From contig NZ_CP135275.1 in NCBI RefSeq assembly GCF_032302195.1, positions 2,790,001 to 2,854,000 of the forward strand: a DNA stretch of 64,000 nucleotides. Reading direction: 5' to 3'. Source of the stretch: Paenibacillus sp. MMS20-IR301. Its GTDB lineage: Bacteria; Bacillota; Bacilli; Paenibacillales; Paenibacillaceae. Every line of letters starts with the position of its first letter. Positions within the stretch are counted from its first letter, which is position 1. The position numbers and the translations under genes were made by a program. Of this stretch, positions 50,055 to 58,115 are shown one piece after another. The notes beneath the pieces are model-generated. The model was not told the origin of the DNA, made no database searches, and saw nothing but the letters and a program-made list of their open reading frames with translations.

Positions 50055-50410
50055 TGCGCATCATTCCCTCTGCCGAATTTGTTAATCAGATCGAGATTTA
50101 ATTTATTGCGCGCCGGATCAGTCCATTTCTTCGTATCCCGCAGCAGCCCGTCGCAGAACCCGACCACATCCTCACCCGTCACATCAAGAACATGCTTCCC
50201 GTCTGCCGCACTGGATTCGAACAGCTCTATTAATTCCTGCTGGGTTGTCAGCATGTCTGAGCCGTCCCCGCCTGCGAAGCTCCACATATATCCGTGGATT
50301 TTCTGAAATACGAACCGGTAATCTTCGGGCAGCGCCTCCGCCCTGGCCATTTGCTCCTTGTACTCTTGTTTGTCCCTCATAATTTTCCGGATCAGCTCGC
50401 GCATCGTCAT
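50051..50410 (-). CDS. DUF1048 protein A
   Basis: 119 residues of small alpha-helical DUF1048 type: ARAEALPEDYRFVFQKIHGYMWSF, VTGEDVVGFCDGLLRDTKKWTD. It is a paralogue of the next upstream gene, sharing ALPEDYRF, DGKHVLDVTG and a VxGFCD motif. The function is unknown; members are small cytoplasmic proteins found beside PadR regulators and ABC exporters. It overlaps both flanking genes by 4 nt. A second ATG two codons in has equally good ribosome-site spacing. Confidence 0.88.
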   Translation of the reverse strand: MTMRELIRKIMRDKQEYKEQMARAEALPEDYRFVFQKIHGYMWSFAGGDGSDMLTTQQELIELFESSAADGKHVLDVTGEDVVGFCDGLLRDTKKWTDPARNKLNLDLINKFGRGNDAQ

Positions 50411-50763
50411 TTCCCCTCCTGCTTGAATTTATCCAGTATTTCCTGGTTCAGCTGTTCGCGCTGCTTATCCGTATAGGTGACCGAGCCGCGCATGAACTCA
50501 TCACAGAATCCGCTGACGTCTGGGCCTGTAATGTCAAGAATGTGCCTGCCGTCCGCAGCGCCTGCCTCAAACAGATCCACCAGGTCAGCGAATAGGGTCA
50601 GGTCACCGTCAGCGCCAACTCCGTTTGCATACATATACTGTTTGATTTTGCGGAACGCGAAGCGGTAATCTTCCGGCAAGGCGTCAGCCCGCTTCATACA
50701 TTGCTTATAGGCCCGCTTCTCATCCAGATCACCTAAGATTAATTTCAGAAAATTATTAATCAT
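50407..50763 (-). CDS. DUF1048 protein B
   Basis: 118 residues with GAAGGAGGAG before the ATG. It has the same pattern as the adjacent paralogue (MKRADALPEDYRFAFRKIKQYMY, DGRHILDITGPDVSGFCDEFMRGS). The tandem pair probably arose by duplication. It begins 1 nt after the PadR stop, so PadR, the two DUF1048 proteins and the exporter form one transcript. Confidence 0.88.
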   Translation of the reverse strand: MINNFLKLILGDLDEKRAYKQCMKRADALPEDYRFAFRKIKQYMYANGVGADGDLTLFADLVDLFEAGAADGRHILDITGPDVSGFCDEFMRGSVTYTDKQREQLNQEILDKFKQEGK

Positions 50764-50764
50764 T

Positions 50765-51091
50765 TCACTGCTCCTCCTTCAGCTGGCTCATTTTGGCCGA
50801 GATAAATCCCCATCGTTCCCAGAACCTCTGCAGTTCCTCACGTCCCGCAGCATTAAGCGCAAAAAACTTTCGGGGCGGTCCCATATCGGAAGGCCTCTTA
50901 GTGGTATCTACCAGCCTGCTCTTCTCAAGCCGGATCAGAATCGTGTACACTGTTCCCTCCACAACATCCGTGAAGCCAAGGGCATTCAGCCGCCGCGTAA
51001 TTTCGTAACCATAGGTTTCTTTGCGGCTTATAATTTCAAGGATACAGCCCTCAAGCACGCCTTTGAGCATTTCTGTCAGATTATCCAGCAC
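50765..51091 (-). CDS. PadR-family regulator of the DUF1048/ABC operon
   Basis: 108 residues from a GTG at 51091 behind GAGGAGG. PadR features: LEGCILEIISRKETYGYEITRRLNALGF, EGTVYTILIRLEKSRLVD, PPRKFFALNAAGREEL. It is the first gene of a five-gene operon. A 16-bp palindrome 35 nt upstream is a likely operator. The protein is related to the other PadR at 38267 only at family level. Confidence 0.92.
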   Translation of the reverse strand: MLDNLTEMLKGVLEGCILEIISRKETYGYEITRRLNALGFTDVVEGTVYTILIRLEKSRLVDTTKRPSDMGPPRKFFALNAAGREELQRFWERWGFISAKMSQLKEEQ

Positions 51092-51125
51092 AATTCCTCC
51101 TCACTACTCTGTATGACTGGTATTC

Positions 51126-51141
51126 AGTAATACTTATTACT
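51126..51141. promoter_or_regulatory. Candidate PadR operator
   Basis: AGTAATA-CT-TATTACT is a perfect inverted repeat 35 nt upstream of the PadR GTG, next to a second partly symmetric ACTACATAGT. It probably overlaps the operon promoter. Confidence 0.55.
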
Positions 51142-51342
51142 ACTACATAGTAACACAAAGTAGCGGATTGTCAATAGCTGTTAAATGGCTGCCTGCCTTT
51201 TTCTGAGGACGGCATTGTTTCAGCGAGAAATAGAAGGATAAGTTATCATGTGCAACATATAGATGCTTATATTTAAAAAAGTCCGCCGTTATCCATCAGC
51301 TGCTGCAGCAACCGGAATAACCCGAACTTTTCCCAATCATGT

Positions 51343-52428
51343 CTATGTAAGCTGCTGCCTTGCATAGCAGACCTGATTTCTGCCCTTCCCCTTAGCTTCG
51401 TATAGAGCTTCGTCGGCTTTCTCCAGCAGCTCTGCCGGGGGATGCTCCGGGAAAGAAGAGACTCCAACCGAAATTGTAATTTGAATTGTCGACTGGTCCG
51501 GCAGTACAAAGGTACTGTCCTGAACCGCAGCACGCAGCTTCTCTGCAACCGCCAAACCTTTATCCGCCGTGCACCTGAGAAGAAGAACCGCGAACTCCTC
51601 CCCTCCTTTGCGCGCACAATAATCGCGTATCCGGATACCGGCCTGCAGCACATCAGCGAGCCTCGACAGGACAACATCTCCGGCCGCATGGCCGTAAGTA
51701 TCATTTACATATTTGAAATGATCAATATCGATTAACAGCAGTGTAAACGGCTCTTGGTTCAGCGCACTCATTTCCGCCGTTTTTTTGAAGACCAGATTGA
51801 AGGACCGGGGGTTATGCAGCCCTGTCAGAAAATCCCGCTCAGCCGCTTCTTTAAATATTTCCAGTGCCTCGTGCGCCTTCTCCAGATGATTGATAAGCAG
51901 ATAATTAAACAGGCAGGCCATGAAGCAAATGAGATCAAATAAGACAATTGTGCCGATATTAGCCCAGCCGATCAGGGGAAGCAGTATGCAGGTGGATAAA
52001 ATCACCATACCGCAGGCTGCAATCAGCCACCGGTACATATTCGGAAGGGTACGCGAGAAGGCAAATACACCTACAAGAAAAGTAATCCCGATGTTTACAA
52101 CGCCTAAGATGGCCGCTTGATTAATGGCTCCAAGGAAAAAAAGCCGGTATAAAGCGATTACACTCGTTGTAATCATTCCGGAAACAGGTCCGCCCAGGTA
52201 CACGGATGCCAGAATTGAGACTTGCCTGAAGTCAATAATCGTACCATCGCCCAGAGGAAAGGCAAAATTCAGCTGAACAATCCCGAATAATCCGAACCCG
52301 GCCCCATATAAAACATGGAAATGAAGCTTAGAGAACGTACGTTTATCTTTCAAAAGCGACAACACCATGTCCCCGAAAAAAATGAATGTAGTCAGAAGAG
52401 AAAAATTGATGAGCAAATTAACAAACAT
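51343..52428 (-). CDS. Diguanylate cyclase with 5TMR-LYT sensor
   Basis: 361 residues. The ATG at 52428 has AAGGGG before it; an upstream extension is rejected. The N-terminus has five to six membrane helices of the 5TMR-LYT type (DFRQVSILASVYLGGPVSGMI, GVVNIGITFLVGVFAF). The C-terminal GGDEF domain has DIDHFKYVNDTYGHAAGD and the active-site variant GGEEF. The inhibitory I-site RIRD lies five residues before it, so product inhibition is expected. It makes cyclic di-GMP from two GTP. It is monogenic, with a weakly defined promoter. Confidence 0.93.
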   Translation of the reverse strand: MFVNLLINFSLLTTFIFFGDMVLSLLKDKRTFSKLHFHVLYGAGFGLFGIVQLNFAFPLGDGTIIDFRQVSILASVYLGGPVSGMITTSVIALYRLFFLGAINQAAILGVVNIGITFLVGVFAFSRTLPNMYRWLIAACGMVILSTCILLPLIGWANIGTIVLFDLICFMACLFNYLLINHLEKAHEALEIFKEAAERDFLTGLHNPRSFNLVFKKTAEMSALNQEPFTLLLIDIDHFKYVNDTYGHAAGDVVLSRLADVLQAGIRIRDYCARKGGEEFAVLLLRCTADKGLAVAEKLRAAVQDSTFVLPDQSTIQITISVGVSSFPEHPPAELLEKADEALYEAKGKGRNQVCYARQQLT

Positions 52429-53110
52429 AAAAAACCCCTTACCTATATGTAATGTCCTCGTTGATAAGTCCTGTCCAACCGCAATGCCCATCCACAGCCG
52501 CTAATCTGGCAGCCTCCCTCCATATACTAAATAGTTTGAACTGGAAAGCTACATATTGATTTAGGATAAAAGAATGCCCAAAGAGCTTATTGTTCAAGTA
52601 CAATCCCAATCTGACACCTTAACGGACACCACAGCCTTTATTCGCTCAAAAAAGGTCATTGGGGCGGGCTTACGGACACGACGGCCCTTATCCACCGTTT
52701 TTCATGGGGGACTCCGCTCTTCCTCTGAAATAACGGCGCTCATGTCCGTAAGACCGACACTCCGGTACCTTTCCGCAGGCTTAACGTCTCTCATGTCCGT
52801 AACGCTAAGTTAGTCCCTTGAATAACCGTTGCGTGGCGGGTCGCTAGTGCCCCTGCATATCCCCCCGCCACCGACTCTCTTTTTTCTAAAGTTTTTTAGT
52901 TCATTCTATATAAATATAAATCCGAATGGGGAAAATAACTACCATTTCTCCAGTAATATTTATTGATAAAACAGCTGCAGGCACAGGCATGGCTCCTACA
53001 CTTTTTTTGAGATGTTAATGTTTTCAACATATTCTTTTTACTGCAAATTAATAATTGGCGGCTACACTAAAGTTGTAAATCGCATTCGGCGCCCCAAGGA
53101 GGAGTCCAGT
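52429..53110. other. Gene-free interval with a repeat array
   Basis: 682 nt between the diguanylate cyclase and the small gene at 53111. The centre (52619-52803) is an array of repeated 22-25 nt motifs, listed separately. On either side I see AT-rich sequence with no convincing gene, RNA or terminator. Confidence 0.7.
52619..52803. repeat. Array of four ACGGACA-containing motifs, two direct and two inverted
   Basis: Copy A TTAACGGACACCACAGCC.. (52619-52642) and copy B TTACGGACACGACGGCCC.. (52670-52691) are on the plus strand. Copies C (52728-52752) and D (52779-52803) read TTACGGACATGAGCGCCG.. and TTACGGACATGAGAGACG.. on the minus strand. Spacing is about 50 nt throughout. The facing orientation of A/B and C/D allows long-range pairing. 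This resembles REP-type intergenic elements. Confidence 0.65.
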
Positions 53111-53287
53111 ATGACAGAGCAACACGAAATGGATCAATTTCTCAGACAGGTTCAGGCTATTGAGAATACTATCCACGCATTGCTGCAAAAAACACAATTA
53201 TCAGATGAAGAGAAAGATTATATTCTCCGCCATATTCTTGCGGTACCAGTCTCTAACGAGGAAACTTATATAAAGAATGCAGGCTGA
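53111..53287 (+). CDS. Small hypothetical protein (58 residues)
   Basis: The ATG at 53111 follows CCAAGGAGGAG at ideal spacing, which makes translation likely. The product is charged and predicted helical (EMDQFLRQVQAIENTIHALLQKT, DEEKDYILRHILAVPV), with no membrane segment and no cysteine. No family was recognised. It is monocistronic and ends before a strong terminator. Confidence 0.65.
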   Translation: MTEQHEMDQFLRQVQAIENTIHALLQKTQLSDEEKDYILRHILAVPVSNEETYIKNAG

Positions 53288-53307
53288 GTCCGCTGATTTG
53301 CAAAATA

Positions 53308-53345
53308 AGCCCGCAACTGGCCGGAATGGCTGGTTGCGGGCTTTT
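53308..53345. terminator. Bidirectional terminator between the small gene and the TetR gene
   Basis: AAGCCCGCAAC and GTTGCGGGCTT with a further CCGG-containing loop, followed by TTTG on the plus strand and TTATTTTG on the minus strand. Confidence 0.88.
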
Positions 53346-53366
53346 GTCTGAAATTTTCCCCCGAGG

Positions 53367-53933
53367 TTAATGACCGCCAATTGTTCTTCCAGCAATCATC
53401 AAAATTAATTTCGCCTCTTCTTCCGGTGACTTCAAGCAATCTGAGAGAATCCACTCTCTAAGAAGCCTTACTGTCCCATATTGAACGTATGAAGCAATCG
53501 CCTTCTTTTCCTCCAGATCCAGGTTTCCCGGTAAGTGTTTCATGACCATATGATCAAACTGCGGCAGTGAGCTTGTGATGTGGGAGATCAGATCATAATG
53601 TTCTAAATCCAATACAAGCTTTGAAAATTCAAGATTATCTTTCATATATTGCAGAATTCCGGTCAGACATTCATCGATATTTTTTCCTGCCGCAAGATCA
53701 TTGATAACGGTAAAAGAGGTGCTCTGTATATACGTCTCCGCAATTTCATTCAGCACATCATGTTGACTTCCGTAGTGATTATAGAACGTAGTACGGTTAA
53801 TTCCCGCTACCTGGCATAATTCCCGTATGGAAATTTTGTTCATCTGATGTGTCTTCAGCATTTGCAATAAAGCCTCACCAATCAGGCGTTTGGTCAGCAT
53901 AACCCTCTGGTTGGATTTACTTTTTCCTGACAT
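53367..53933 (-). CDS. TetR-family regulator
   Basis: 188 residues from the ATG at 53933 (GGAGGGG just upstream). The N-terminal HTH is TKRLIGEALLQMLKTHQMNKISIRELCQVAGINRTTFYNHYGSQHDVL, a clear TetR signature. The C-terminal TetR_C-like domain (FSKLVLDLEHYDLISHI ... VRLLREWILSDCLKSPEE) is of the YkgC/DhaS-like group. It is divergent from the isomerase-like gene. An inverted repeat in the 113-nt intergenic region overlaps that gene's promoter, so repression of the neighbour and of itself is likely. Confidence 0.92.
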   Translation of the reverse strand: MSGKSKSNQRVMLTKRLIGEALLQMLKTHQMNKISIRELCQVAGINRTTFYNHYGSQHDVLNEIAETYIQSTSFTVINDLAAGKNIDECLTGILQYMKDNLEFSKLVLDLEHYDLISHITSSLPQFDHMVMKHLPGNLDLEEKKAIASYVQYGTVRLLREWILSDCLKSPEEEAKLILMIAGRTIGGH

Positions 53934-53962
53934 AGCCCCTCCGTTAACTTCGACATTTTCAA

Positions 53963-54002
53963 AACATCTGTCGGTTGTAAAATAAACAGATGTTGATATC
54001 AT
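53963..54002 (+). promoter_or_regulatory. Promoter and TetR operator of the isomerase-like gene
   Basis: AACATCTGT, 14 nt, ACAGATGTT (53963-53994) is a perfect 9-bp inverted repeat. It encloses a promoter: TTGTAA (53975-53980), 16 nt, TATCAT (53997-54002). Binding here would block the divergent isomerase-like gene. Confidence 0.7.
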
Positions 54003-54046
54003 TGTAAAGAACTAATTGAATAAGTCAATGAAACGGAGATGTAAAA

Positions 54047-55093
54047 ATGAAAAAGAGCAGAAAGAAGATATTAACAGTACTCCTTGTGTGTATTAGCCTC
54101 GTAATCGTACTTATTGCCGGTTATGAAATTAAAGAAAAAATGCGTATTAACAGTATTGTGAAATCACACAAGACGGAACAAGTTGCAGGGCAAAACGCTG
54201 TTGGTGCAAACCATGCTACGAACGGATCTAAGCATATTACGACTGCAGTGCAACAAATTATGATAGGAACAATGAGCGATAATTATGATCATGCTTTGCA
54301 GACTTTACTGAATATTAAAAATGCAGGATACGAATCTATCGAACTAAATGATTTCATGATTCATAAGACTTCACTGCTTGTAAAACTGATGACACAATTC
54401 TCAGGAATGCCTATCGGCAGTGGCGGCAAGCTTGATTGGCCCAAGCTGATTGAAGAAAGCGGACTACAGGTCATAAGCCTGCATAGTAACCTGGGGAGCA
54501 TTGAGGATGATGCGGGTGCCATAGCCAAAGAAGCGAAGAAATTTGGAACAGATACAGTAGTGATTACTGGTATGTACCAATTTGATTACAGCAGTCTGGA
54601 CAAGGTAAAGGAGCTCGCCGGGCGTCTTAATGAGGCTGGAAAAGCTCTTGCGGATGAAGGCATACGTCTTCTATATCATAATCATAATGTTGAGCTGCAA
54701 AAGGTTACCGCTGAAAAAACAGCTTACGATATTATTATTGAAGAAACAGATCCTGCATATGTCAATTTCGAGTTTGACAGCTACTGGATGGCCGATGGCG
54801 GTGCTAATGTTCCGGCCCTGATGGAAAAGCTGGGCAGCCGAATGAAATTATGGCATATTAATGACCGCGGTCATACCAAAGCAGGTCCATATATGACACC
54901 AATTTTGAAAGAAAATGCTACTGAATTAGGCTATGGCAATATGGATCTGGACACCCTCGCAGCAATTGCTATAAAAAACGGGGTAGAAGGTGTTATATTA
55001 GAAACTCATAAAAATTGGATAGATAACGACCCTATTAAGAGCCTTCAGGTCAGTGCGGAATATATGCAAAAGAAGTTCGGAGACAATAAATAA
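54047..55093 (+). CDS. Membrane-anchored sugar phosphate isomerase/epimerase-like protein
   Basis: 348 residues. A basic start and hydrophobic stretch (KKSRKK then about 18 hydrophobic residues) form a signal anchor or uncleaved signal. From about 75 on it is an AP-endonuclease-2/xylose-isomerase-like TIM barrel: NIKNAGYESIELND, LQVISLHSNL, IRLLYHNHNVEL, VNFEFDSYWMADGG, LWHINDRG and GVILETHKNW. The E/H/D residues match the metal sites of that family. Most relatives are cytoplasmic, so the extracytoplasmic location is unusual. It is controlled by the divergent TetR. The reaction is not predictable. Confidence 0.88.
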   Translation: MKKSRKKILTVLLVCISLVIVLIAGYEIKEKMRINSIVKSHKTEQVAGQNAVGANHATNGSKHITTAVQQIMIGTMSDNYDHALQTLLNIKNAGYESIELNDFMIHKTSLLVKLMTQFSGMPIGSGGKLDWPKLIEESGLQVISLHSNLGSIEDDAGAIAKEAKKFGTDTVVITGMYQFDYSSLDKVKELAGRLNEAGKALADEGIRLLYHNHNVELQKVTAEKTAYDIIIEETDPAYVNFEFDSYWMADGGANVPALMEKLGSRMKLWHINDRGHTKAGPYMTPILKENATELGYGNMDLDTLAAIAIKNGVEGVILETHKNWIDNDPIKSLQVSAEYMQKKFGDNK

Positions 55094-55112
55094 GGAACTG
55101 CCCCGACTCAGA

Positions 55113-55143
55113 AAAAAGACAGCCTCCGGATTGGGGCTGCCTT
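55113..55143 (-). terminator. Terminator between the isomerase-like gene and the ABC operon
   Basis: On the minus strand GGCAGCC pairs with GGCTGTC and is followed by TTTTTT. On the plus strand it is preceded by A6 and followed by TTTG, so it may serve both directions. Confidence 0.7.
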
Positions 55144-55192
55144 TGATTTCCGGCTGATTATGTTATTGGAACAAGCAGAATGTACCGCTGTA

Positions 55193-55843
55193 TCAGCGGA
55201 GCGCTGCAGTTCCATTGTCAAGTGAGATCACAGCATCCAGCCAGCCTCCCTGCAGGCCCTCAAGTGATCCGGAGAAAATAACGACTGAGCCTGCTGTCAT
55301 TTCATATAATGCCTCCAGTAACAGGGAACGAATCTCGATATCCAAACCATAAAGCGGCTCATCCAGCAGCAGAAACCATGGATCCGCAAGCAGCGCCTGA
55401 ACAATCATAAGCCGCTGCTTGCTGCCGCCGGACAACCGCTGAACAGGTGTCTTCCAGTCGGCTGACAGCCCGAGCCGCTCACATAAGACGCGGGACCGCT
55501 CCGCAATGTCCGCCCGCGGCATCAGCTTCATCTCACCTACATAACGCAAGTAGGCCTGAGCGGTCATATTGTCATAATACGCTGCCTGCTGCGGCTTATA
55601 GCCCAGATAAGGCTTATAAGCATCTCCTGATAATTCAGCGCCATGAAGATAATAGCTGATCCGGCCGCGGGCAGGCCTATACAATCCGGCTATCGTTTTT
55701 AGCAGTGCTGTTTTCCCGCTGCCGTTCGCCCCCTCCAGACCATACCAGCCTGGCGTCAGATTCAGATTTACATTCCCCAGCAGCAGGTGACCATGATCTG
55801 TATGTAGTTCAACCGCGCCAAGTTTCAGTTCTGCTCCCCGCAC
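55193..55843 (-). CDS. ABC transporter ATPase (last gene of the ECF-sigma operon)
   Basis: 216 residues from a GTG at 55843 with GGAGGG upstream. Walker A is GANGSGKT, the signature is LSGGSKQR, Walker B is FLLLDEPLYGLD. It is short for an ATPase of this type and lacks a usual H-loop; the region after Walker B reads SVVIFSGSLEGLQ, with serine where the conserved histidine is expected. It is 12 nt after the membrane-protein gene in the operon and may form an ABC pair with it. Confidence 0.88.
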   Translation of the reverse strand: MRGAELKLGAVELHTDHGHLLLGNVNLNLTPGWYGLEGANGSGKTALLKTIAGLYRPARGRISYYLHGAELSGDAYKPYLGYKPQQAAYYDNMTAQAYLRYVGEMKLMPRADIAERSRVLCERLGLSADWKTPVQRLSGGSKQRLMIVQALLADPWFLLLDEPLYGLDIEIRSLLLEALYEMTAGSVVIFSGSLEGLQGGWLDAVISLDNGTAALR

Positions 55844-55855
55844 CGCTTATCCCTC

Positions 55856-56827
55856 CTATTCATGCAGCTTGAAATAATACCGGCGGCGCAGCAGCAGCAT
55901 TGTGCCAACAACAAGCCCTAATGCCAGGCTAACCGCCACGAGCTTGCTTGCCAGCCAATGAGCGGATCCGTATTCGCTGAAGAGCTGGAACATGCCAAGC
56001 CGCTCGCCGGCGGATAACTGGATCACGCCTGCGGCAAGCACAACTGCAGAACCGGGCCATGTTCCGAAGATCAGCATCGCAGCCAGCGCTGCGAATGTGC
56101 TCAGGCAGACCGGCAGTAACAGATCAGAGATCAGTACAGCAATGCCGGCTCCGGACCCACCACGGGGCCCCGCCGTGGCGATTATCCCGTAAAACATCAG
56201 CGCCAGCAGGAGGTCATACAGCAGTATAGTGCCTATTCTGGCTGTCATAAGCTGCATGGGTGTAACAGGAAAAGTGGCCTCCAGCTCACTCATTGGCGTG
56301 TGCATGGACCGGAGCGAATAGGCCACACTGGCTACAGGAAGCAACAGAACCGTAGACAGAAATACATCCGGTTTGGCCCATCCGCTGGCAGCCAGCCTCT
56401 CAATGACTGCTCCTGTACCCGCTATTAACGCTGAAATAAGCCAGAACAGCCAGTGCATTGTCCTTGCCTGGGCTGCCATGCGCTGCACTAGTCTAATTGG
56501 TAAAGGCATAGCGGGCCCTGATAACCGCCCGGGCCTGTCCTGCCTTGCCATTCTTGCCGATAACGGCGCGGGTGCTTCAGCTACCTGCTGTGGCTTAGCA
56601 GCATAGGCTGCGGCCAGCAGCAGCAGGGACTCCGTCTGCTGGCCGCTCAGACCTTCAACGGTATAGCGGTCCAATTGGCCAAAGACTGCTCCGAGCTGTT
56701 CCAGCTTCCATTGATCCGCTGCTGCTTCACCCTTCTCCTCCAGCTGCCGCTGCTCCTGCAGCTCCCTGTTCAATTGACTGTCGCGGCTGCCGTTATTGCC
56801 GTCTCCGCTTCGAGTAATGCTGCTCAT
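55856..56827 (-). CDS. Membrane protein with soluble N-terminal domain; possible anti-sigma/ABC permease
   Basis: 323 residues with AAGGAGTGG before the ATG. The first 120 residues are hydrophilic and helical (ELQEQRQLEEKGEAAADQWKLEQLGAVFGQLDRYT), with no cysteines of a zinc-type anti-sigma domain. About six membrane helices follow, with ABC-permease style SELEATFPVTPMQLMTAR. The start overlaps the end of the ECF sigma gene by 35 nt, the standard place for an anti-sigma factor. The fold after residue 120 is permease-like, and an ATPase gene follows directly. Whether it restrains the sigma factor, moves a substrate, or both is an inference. Confidence 0.8.
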   Translation of the reverse strand: MSSITRSGDGNNGSRDSQLNRELQEQRQLEEKGEAAADQWKLEQLGAVFGQLDRYTVEGLSGQQTESLLLLAAAYAAKPQQVAEAPAPLSARMARQDRPGRLSGPAMPLPIRLVQRMAAQARTMHWLFWLISALIAGTGAVIERLAASGWAKPDVFLSTVLLLPVASVAYSLRSMHTPMSELEATFPVTPMQLMTARIGTILLYDLLLALMFYGIIATAGPRGGSGAGIAVLISDLLLPVCLSTFAALAAMLIFGTWPGSAVVLAAGVIQLSAGERLGMFQLFSEYGSAHWLASKLVAVSLALGLVVGTMLLLRRRYYFKLHE

Positions 56828-57395
56828 CCTGTTCCACTCCTTCCTGCAGTGTAACGGCCAGCCGCCGGAATGCCCGGTACAGCTTGGACTTAACCGTTCC
56901 CGGCGGCAGTTCCATTAGCTCAGCTATTTCATCCAGCTTAAGTTCCTCATAGAAACGCAATATAACAATCTGCCTCTCCTCCTCAGGCAACGCGGCAAGG
57001 GCAGCAATGACTGCTTCCCTCTCATACTGCTTGTCCAATATTGACGCTACCGTATCTCTTCCGCCATCCGCCGCGTCATATACTCCGGTATCCATTGCTG
57101 CCACTTCATAACGGTAGACCCCGGATTTCCATAGATCGCGGCAAAGATTCGTCGCAATCCGGTAAATCCAGGGCCGGAACCGTTCAGGCAGCCTGCCGGC
57201 CTGCAAAGCCGTAAATACTCTGACGAAGCACTCCTGCACCAAATCTTCCGCAAGCTGGCGCTTGTTGGTCAGGCGGTATAGATACGCATAGATCTTCTGA
57301 TGATACCTATAGACGAATAGCTCCAGTACGGCTGTATTTCCTTGCTTGTATTGCATGAGCAGCTGCTCATCCGTGACAACAGTCCGGCCGTCCAC
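56793..57395 (-). CDS. ECF-type RNA polymerase sigma factor
   Basis: 200 residues from a GTG at 57395 behind AGGGGGGAA. Region 2 is FVYRYHQKIYAYLYRLTNKRQLAEDLVQECFVRVF, with the conserved DLVQE/F core; region 4 is LPEEERQIVILRFYEELKLDEIAELMELPPGTVKSKLYRAFRRL. There is no third domain, as is usual for ECF factors. It is fourth in a run of six genes and translationally linked to the membrane protein. The operon promoter at about 61540-61563 has ECF-type elements, which implies autoregulation. Confidence 0.94.
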   Translation of the reverse strand: MDGRTVVTDEQLLMQYKQGNTAVLELFVYRYHQKIYAYLYRLTNKRQLAEDLVQECFVRVFTALQAGRLPERFRPWIYRIATNLCRDLWKSGVYRYEVAAMDTGVYDAADGGRDTVASILDKQYEREAVIAALAALPEEERQIVILRFYEELKLDEIAELMELPPGTVKSKLYRAFRRLAVTLQEGVEQDEQHYSKRRRQ

Positions 57396-57422
57396 TTGAC
57401 TTCCCCCCTATATGCCCGGCAT

Positions 57423-58115
57423 CTATTGCCTGTGCACGAGCCAACCCCGGCCTTTACTCAAGACACACAAACAGCCGATGAACAATATCCCAGCCGTTGC
57501 AAACAACGCTATGGCATTGTGAGATATATTAGCGGACCGGCTCACCGGCCAGACCGCCTGAAACAGATAATAGCGGTTAAGCGGCGTCCTGGACATGGAG
57601 TACTCCAGCAGCCACACAGTGCCCGCGGCTCCAAGCCCTGCCGCCATATTACGTGCAAGCAGGCTGCTTAATGCCGCCAAACCGCCGGCACACAGGTGTA
57701 CACTTAGACTATGCTTAATTATATACGCCAGTTCAGCCGTGCTTAAAGCGGTCACCCAGCGGTCCATTGCCCAGAGCAGTGCTGCTTCATAGACAGCAAG
57801 CAATAGCATAACAGTCAGGAACCGCTCAGTGAACACGAGTAATTGGGAATAAGGATAGCTGAAATGGTGGGCAAAAGTACCCTCACTGAAATCATCCGCG
57901 AACACAGCCGCACTCAAAGCAATGCTAAGCAAAGGCAGGATGACAATACAAACTACTTTGACTTGATAAAATCCAGATCCCGGCAGCAGCTTTGGCAGCA
58001 TGAGACAACCAGCCGCTATCAGCACTGCAATCACAGCTATAACGATGAAGTAGCCGCTCCATATAATGCGCCAGGCATATTTTACCCGGGACAAGGGGAA
58101 GTGGACGGCCTTCAT
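57423..58115 (-). CDS. ABC-2 type permease-like membrane protein
   Basis: 230 residues, about six membrane helices, with one external loop around 85-100 (DFSEGTFAHHFSYPYSQLLVFTERF) that recalls ABC-2 permeases. It overlaps the upstream large-permease gene by 4 nt and precedes the sigma gene by 27 nt. It probably works with the large permease and the ATPase at 60598. No specific family name is claimed. Confidence 0.8.
   Translation of the reverse strand: MKAVHFPLSRVKYAWRIIWSGYFIVIAVIAVLIAAGCLMLPKLLPGSGFYQVKVVCIVILPLLSIALSAAVFADDFSEGTFAHHFSYPYSQLLVFTERFLTVMLLLAVYEAALLWAMDRWVTALSTAELAYIIKHSLSVHLCAGGLAALSSLLARNMAAGLGAAGTVWLLEYSMSRTPLNRYYLFQAVWPVSRSANISHNAIALFATAGILFIGCLCVLSKGRGWLVHRQ

Noticed and set aside
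52600..52810. CRISPR array
   Set aside because: Repeats are imperfect, few, and in opposite orientations, and no cas genes are present.
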